Shown here: positions 60,585 through 64,000 of the stretch, piece by piece
Layout of the letters: the number at the start of each line of letters is the position of its first letter
Position numbering within the stretch: the stretch's first letter is position 1
NCBI GenBank assembly: GCA_900764105.1
Contig: CAAFMS010000014.1
Span: 1 to 64,000 of the forward strand
DNA: 64,000 nucleotides
From: Clostridia bacterium
GTDB lineage: Bacteria; Bacillota; Clostridia; Christensenellales; Borkfalkiaceae
Direction: 5' to 3'
Notes under the pieces: model-generated
Told to the model about the DNA's origin: nothing
What the model saw: the letters and a program-made list of their open reading frames with translations, nothing else
The model's database searches: none
Position numbers and translations under genes: made by a program

Positions 60585-62216
60585 TTATCTCAACTTTCCG
60601 TATCTGTGATTTTCGATTCTCTCTTTCTCGAGTTTTTCCGCTTTTTTCTTGAACGACCTCTCGACTATAAAGTTGATAAGCAAAGTCGATCCCGTAGAGA
60701 GAAGCGAGTTTGTAATCATATATACCGAGAACGCCGCCGAATAAATAAACGCGAACACGCCGAACATAATCGGCATCATCCAGTTCATCATTTTCTGCGT
60801 GGATGCCGCAGTGGACGCGTCTCCTTCCACGGACGACAACTGAATCTGCGTTTTCTGCGTTTTGTTCATAATAACCGTAGAGCCGATCATAGACCCTATC
60901 GATAAAACTACGAGGATAAACCAACCGTTTCCGTATTTGAAACTGAACCCCGTTTTCTTATAGTCGGCGAGGTAATAGGTAAGTTCGTTATACGTTTCTT
61001 CCTTCGCGAGAAGTCCTATTTTCTCCTGATTTTTCGATCCGCCGAGTTTTTCCACAAGTTTTTTGTGAGTGGGGATAACCGCCGACCACGCGCAGTCGGG
61101 CGCCCAGATATTCTTTATCCAAGGGAAAATTTTCGACTTCGCCTTGTTTCCTTTATAGGAAGTTTCGGCCGCTCTTCTCGCTTTTTCGAGAACTACCGTT
61201 TCTTTGTAATTTTTACCGATATAATCTTCGAGCGCGGTTTTCGCGACGAACGAGTTTGCTTCCGCCTCGAACGCTTCGCTTACTCCTTCGATTTTGAAAC
61301 ACTCTTCGTAATTTATAATCTTGCCCTCTTCGCCGTCCTTGAAATACGCCGAAAGTTCGGGGCATTGTTCTATAAATTTTTGTAAATCGTATATAGCGTA
61401 GACTTGTCCGTCGTCGCTTTTGGTTATAATTTTATCGTTGACGAGCGATTTTATCTTTTCCGCGTCGAGTCTTTTAATAACGGCGTTCTGACAAGCGGAA
61501 ACGTAGAGGGAATATATATCCTCCTGCGATTTATTGAATTCGCCGTTTTCAAAATACTTTCCGAGGTCGGAATATTTGCCGACGAGTTCGCCCGTTTTTG
61601 CTTTAACGAGTTCAAAATTCGTTCCGTCGTAGATAAAACAGCCGTCTAAACCGTCCTTTTTCAGTATATTTTCAAAGTTGAGTTCGTATCCGTTATCTTT
61701 TTTCGTTACGGTCGGATTATCGCCCTCGGTAAAGGAATTAACCGCTTCGTCGTAAGCCGCTCCCATATCTTTGAAAATATAAAATTCGCTTCGCTGAGAA
61801 TAAGAGTTGAACGCTCCGATTACTATAAAGAAGAAAACGAGCGTAATAATTGTCGGCAGACAAGCCGAAAAGGCAGAGTAACCGTTCTTTTTGTAAAGAG
61901 CCGCTATTTTCTGCTGATATTTTACCTTATCGTTCGCGTATTGTTTCTGAAGTTTTTCGAGATCCTCTCTCATCTCTTCCATTTTTAAGGCGTTTTTCTT
62001 CATTGAAACCCTTGAAAAAACGTCGGGGGCGAGAGTAATCACCTTTAAAATTACGGTAAATAATATAACTCCGAGTCCTACGTCTCCGGAAAATTCTATT
62101 ATCTTGGCTATGATATTGCAAAGCCATTGATAACTTACCGTAAAATTGCCGAATGCGCCGCTGCCGTAGGATACGATAGTAGACGATGCCGCGGCAAGAA
62201 CGTTAAAAAGATACAT
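60585..62216 (-). CDS. yidC: YidC/OxaA membrane insertase with enlarged extracellular loop
   Basis: 543 residues, about twice the usual Gram-positive length. The first helix is about 20-75. The cytoplasmic loop has MEEMREDLEKLQKQY and YQQKIAALYKKNGYSAFSACLPTII; the pore helix region follows, then a hydrophilic insertion of about 230 residues (about 150-385, Asp/Lys/Glu-rich) before the normal WIKNIWAPDCAW segment. The remaining helices (VLSIGSMIGSTVIM, MMNWMMPIMFGVFAFIYSAAFSVYMITNSL) and the basic C-terminus are conventional. Inserts and folds membrane proteins with or without SecYEG. Unlike many YidC1 proteins no lipobox is seen. Confidence 0.93.
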   Translation of the reverse strand: MYLFNVLAAASSTIVSYGSGAFGNFTVSYQWLCNIIAKIIEFSGDVGLGVILFTVILKVITLAPDVFSRVSMKKNALKMEEMREDLEKLQKQYANDKVKYQQKIAALYKKNGYSAFSACLPTIITLVFFFIVIGAFNSYSQRSEFYIFKDMGAAYDEAVNSFTEGDNPTVTKKDNGYELNFENILKKDGLDGCFIYDGTNFELVKAKTGELVGKYSDLGKYFENGEFNKSQEDIYSLYVSACQNAVIKRLDAEKIKSLVNDKIITKSDDGQVYAIYDLQKFIEQCPELSAYFKDGEEGKIINYEECFKIEGVSEAFEAEANSFVAKTALEDYIGKNYKETVVLEKARRAAETSYKGNKAKSKIFPWIKNIWAPDCAWSAVIPTHKKLVEKLGGSKNQEKIGLLAKEETYNELTYYLADYKKTGFSFKYGNGWFILVVLSIGSMIGSTVIMNKTQKTQIQLSSVEGDASTAASTQKMMNWMMPIMFGVFAFIYSAAFSVYMITNSLLSTGSTLLINFIVERSFKKKAEKLEKERIENHRYGKLR

Positions 62217-62264
62217 TTGACTCCTTTACTTACTAAAAAACAACGCTGATTTTCAAGCGTCGAT

Positions 62265-62516
62265 TCAAATAAGCCATTTAAGTTTGTTTTTGTTGTCGGG
62301 AACGGGGTCGAAACCGCCTTTATTGAAAGAATTACAACGAAGAACCCGCCATATAGTCAGGGCAAGTCCGGTAACGAAATTATGTTTCTCGAACGCCTCG
62401 ATAGCGTAAACGCTGCAGGTAGGCGTAAAAATACACCCCGATTTAATGCCCGGGGATAAGTATTTTTTATAAAATTTGAGAATTTTTATAAAAATTTCGT
62501 TGAGTATTCTCATCAA
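62265..62516 (-). CDS. yidD: Membrane protein insertion efficiency factor YidD
   Basis: 83 residues: ILKFYKKYLSPGIKSGCIFTPTCSVYAIEAF with the conserved Cys pair, and LTIWRVLRCNSFNKGGFDPVP. A small amphipathic protein that helps YidC-dependent insertion. Its ATG overlaps the rnpA stop by four bases. Confidence 0.96.
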   Translation of the reverse strand: MMRILNEIFIKILKFYKKYLSPGIKSGCIFTPTCSVYAIEAFEKHNFVTGLALTIWRVLRCNSFNKGGFDPVPDNKNKLKWLI

Positions 62517-62827
62517 AGGTTTTCCTTCTTTTTAAGGTAATTCATATCGGATAAAAATCTGTCGAAAGAATATTCTTCGGCAACCCTCGGCATAATCACT
62601 ATCCTGTAATTACGCTTTAAATCGGCAAAGGAATTTCTCGCGGCGGCTCGAAGTAGCCTTTTTATTCTGTTTCTTTGAACGGCGTTTCCGTGTTTTTTAC
62701 TGACCGAATAACCTATTTTGAAAGAGTCCGACGGAAAATACAGCATTGTAAGCGATTTTGAAAATCCTTTTTTACCTTTTCTGAAAAGTTTGTCGAAATC
62801 GCTTTTTTTCTTCAATCTGTATATCAA
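62513..62827 (-). CDS. rnpA: Ribonuclease P protein component
   Basis: 104 residues: RLKKKSDFDKLFRKGKKG, FKIGYSVSKKHGNAVQRNRIKRLLRAAARN with the conserved RNR arginine helix, and YRIVIMPR. Supports the RNase P RNA in 5' maturation of tRNAs. It starts nine bases after rpmH ends. Confidence 0.96.
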   Translation of the reverse strand: MIYRLKKKSDFDKLFRKGKKGFSKSLTMLYFPSDSFKIGYSVSKKHGNAVQRNRIKRLLRAAARNSFADLKRNYRIVIMPRVAEEYSFDRFLSDMNYLKKKENL

Positions 62828-62836
62828 AATTCCCGA

Positions 62837-62971
62837 TTAGTAAGAGAGTTTCTTACGTCCTTTGTTTCTTCTTCTTTTAAGAACGTTTCTTCCCGACTTG
62901 GTTGACATTCTCTTTCTGAAACCGTGTACTTTGTTTCTCGTTCTCTTTTTGGGTTGGTAAGTTCTTTTCAT
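62837..62971 (-). CDS. rpmH: 50S ribosomal protein L34
   Basis: 44 residues, the standard length: MKRTYQPKKRTRNKVHGFRK, RMSTKSGRNVLKRRRNKGRKKLSY. ATG 62971 follows AAAGGAGC. It is preceded by a consensus promoter (63073-63101) and leads the rnpA-yidD-yidC-jag operon. Confidence 0.97.
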   Translation of the reverse strand: MKRTYQPKKRTRNKVHGFRKRMSTKSGRNVLKRRRNKGRKKLSY

Positions 62972-63072
62972 ATTTTTTGCTCCTTTGCTTTTCCTCTCGT
63001 TTTAGTCGGTTTTCTCTTTTTTCGTCTGTTTTTTTATTCTAAAATCCCGACTGTGAAAACGTATGCCTAAGC

Positions 63073-63101
63073 ATTATATACGTTTTTTTATCGTTTGTCA
63101 A
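63073..63101 (-). promoter_or_regulatory. Consensus sigma-A promoter of rpmH operon
   Basis: On the minus strand TTGACA (63101-63096), 17-bp spacer, TATAAT (63078-63073), about 100 bp before the rpmH ATG. Both hexamers are perfect, as usual for ribosomal-protein promoters. Confidence 0.85.
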
Positions 63102-63130
63102 ATATTTATCCGTCTTTTATCGTCTTACCT

Positions 63131-64000
63131 TTAAGAATTTATCCTTATAGGAAGAATCAGATAGAGATAGTCGTCGCCCGAATAAGGTCTTATGACGCAC
63201 GGCGAAATCGAACTGTTTAAATACATAACAACAAACTCGTCGCCCGCCGCTCTCAAAGCGTCGCATATATATTTCGAGTTGAACGCTATATTCAAATCGA
63301 GACCGTCTATATTCACGATCACGTTTTCGTTTACGTTGCCCGATTCGGAATTGGAAGATATTTTGATATTATTGTCCTTTATTTCGAGTTTTATAAGGTT
63401 TTTGGCCTCTTTGGCAACGACGGAAGCCCTCTCTAAACTGTTATAAAACGCCGATCTTCCGACCCTTACGGTAGTTGTGAATTCTCTCGGAATAATCTGT
63501 TCGTAATTTATAAACTCGCCCTCTAAAAGCCTCGTTATAAACACCGTTCCGTCAACTTCTATCATAAGACTTTTATCCTCGGATACGAGCGTTATTTCAT
63601 CGTCGTCTTTATCGAGAAGCCTCGCTATTTCCGAAACGGCTCTTGCGGGAACAACTATTTTAAAGTCCGACGTGGAATTGTTTATTTTCTTTTTCGCTAC
63701 CGCTAAGCGGAAACCGTCCAACGCCACGCAGGTTAATTCGTTGTCTTTAACCGAAAAGAGTTCGCCCTTTAAAATAGGTCTGCTCTCGTCCGTCGAGCAG
63801 GAAAAAACCGTTTTGTTTATAAGATCCTTAAAATCTTTCTGCAAAAGGGAAAACGCCTTTTCTCTGAGATCCTTTTTGATATTCGGAAACTCGTCCGCGT
63901 TTAAAGTGGAAAGATATACCTGAGACTGACCGTAGGTGATTTTCAACTTGCGGTCGTCCCCTATCATAAGTTCGACCTGATCTTCGCCTTCGAGTTTTTT
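63131..64000 (-). CDS. dnaN: DNA polymerase III beta sliding clamp, 5' end beyond window
   Basis: The last 290 residues of the clamp are present; about 80 N-terminal residues lie beyond the right edge (the frame is open through 64000). Features: FRLAVAKKKI, VVPARAVSEIARLL, ITRLLEGEFINYEQIIPREF, FNSKYICDALRA, and the C-terminal SPCVIRPYSGDDYLYLILPIRI (two pieces). The clamp tethers polymerase III to DNA. It lies on the same strand as rpmH, 159 bp upstream, rather than divergent from it. Confidence 0.95.
   Translation of the reverse strand, partial: KKLEGEDQVELMIGDDRKLKITYGQSQVYLSTLNADEFPNIKKDLREKAFSLLQKDFKDLINKTVFSCSTDESRPILKGELFSVKDNELTCVALDGFRLAVAKKKINNSTSDFKIVVPARAVSEIARLLDKDDDEITLVSEDKSLMIEVDGTVFITRLLEGEFINYEQIIPREFTTTVRVGRSAFYNSLERASVVAKEAKNLIKLEIKDNNIKISSNSESGNVNENVIVNIDGLDLNIAFNSKYICDALRAAGDEFVVMYLNSSISPCVIRPYSGDDYLYLILPIRINS

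Overview
The window reads as chromosomal DNA of an anaerobic Bacillota (Clostridia), probably a gut commensal. The grounds are Gram-positive lipoprotein signals, strong Shine-Dalgarno sites, PadR/HAAS and LplB/LplC-type genes, short Firmicutes-style housekeeping genes (rnpA, yidD, recX, pepV, DUF896) and glycan-degradation loci built around AraC regulators and ABC importers. Assignment below class is inference only; there is no rRNA here. The right end lies near the replication origin (dnaN, rpmH, rnpA, yidD, yidC, jag).

Region 1 (1-5.8 kb): the 5' part of a very large secreted lipoprotein with an atypical tyrosine-phosphatase domain and repeated beta-rich modules, divergent from an AraC regulator.

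Region 2 (5.9-23.7 kb) is clearly more AT-rich than its flanks and looks acquired. An apparent minus-strand operon starts with an XRE-HTH/ADP-ribosylglycohydrolase fusion. It continues with a Gfo/Idh/MocA-like protein, two large cell-surface proteins (one with a GHL10-type TIM barrel), a solute-binding lipoprotein, two LplB/LplC-type permeases, two more oxidoreductases and a sugar-phosphate-isomerase-like TIM barrel. A GH20-like hexosaminidase is divergent from it. This fits uptake and oxidation of an amino-sugar-containing glycan.

Region 3 (23.9-40.0 kb, GC-richer) is a second glycan locus. A divergent AraC regulator (probably leaderless) faces a seven- to eight-gene minus-strand operon: a giant surface protein with four repeats and a C-terminal TIM-barrel-like domain, a 39-residue peptide, a second repeat protein, a binding protein, two permeases, a tyrosine-phosphatase lipoprotein and a stand-alone copy of the TIM-barrel-like protein. 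A GH78 alpha-L-rhamnosidase follows the regulator. Neither transporter has its own ATPase gene here.

Region 4 (40.2-45.2 kb): tRNA-Leu(UAA) with repeated copies of its 3' end and terminator (att-like scars), a ferritin-like protein, and a PadR-HAAS-DUF4097 operon flanked by inverted 48-bp repeats. Region 5 (45.3-64 kb) is housekeeping: gltX, pepV, pheST, thyA-folA, yigZ-recX-birA, and the jag-yidC-yidD-rnpA-rpmH group with dnaN on the same strand. Intergenic regions at 42.2, 44.6 and 58.8 kb carry a modular repeat family made of strings of mini-hairpins plus inverted-repeat elements.

The most unusual items are: two extracellular phosphatase-domain lipoproteins in glycan loci; a GC[GK][SG] plus transmembrane plus basic tail shared by three surface proteins; the 39-residue peptide; the HTH-ADP-ribosylglycohydrolase fusion; the mini-hairpin arrays; and the duplicated tRNA-end repeats that recur about 35 kb away at the edge of the AT-rich region.
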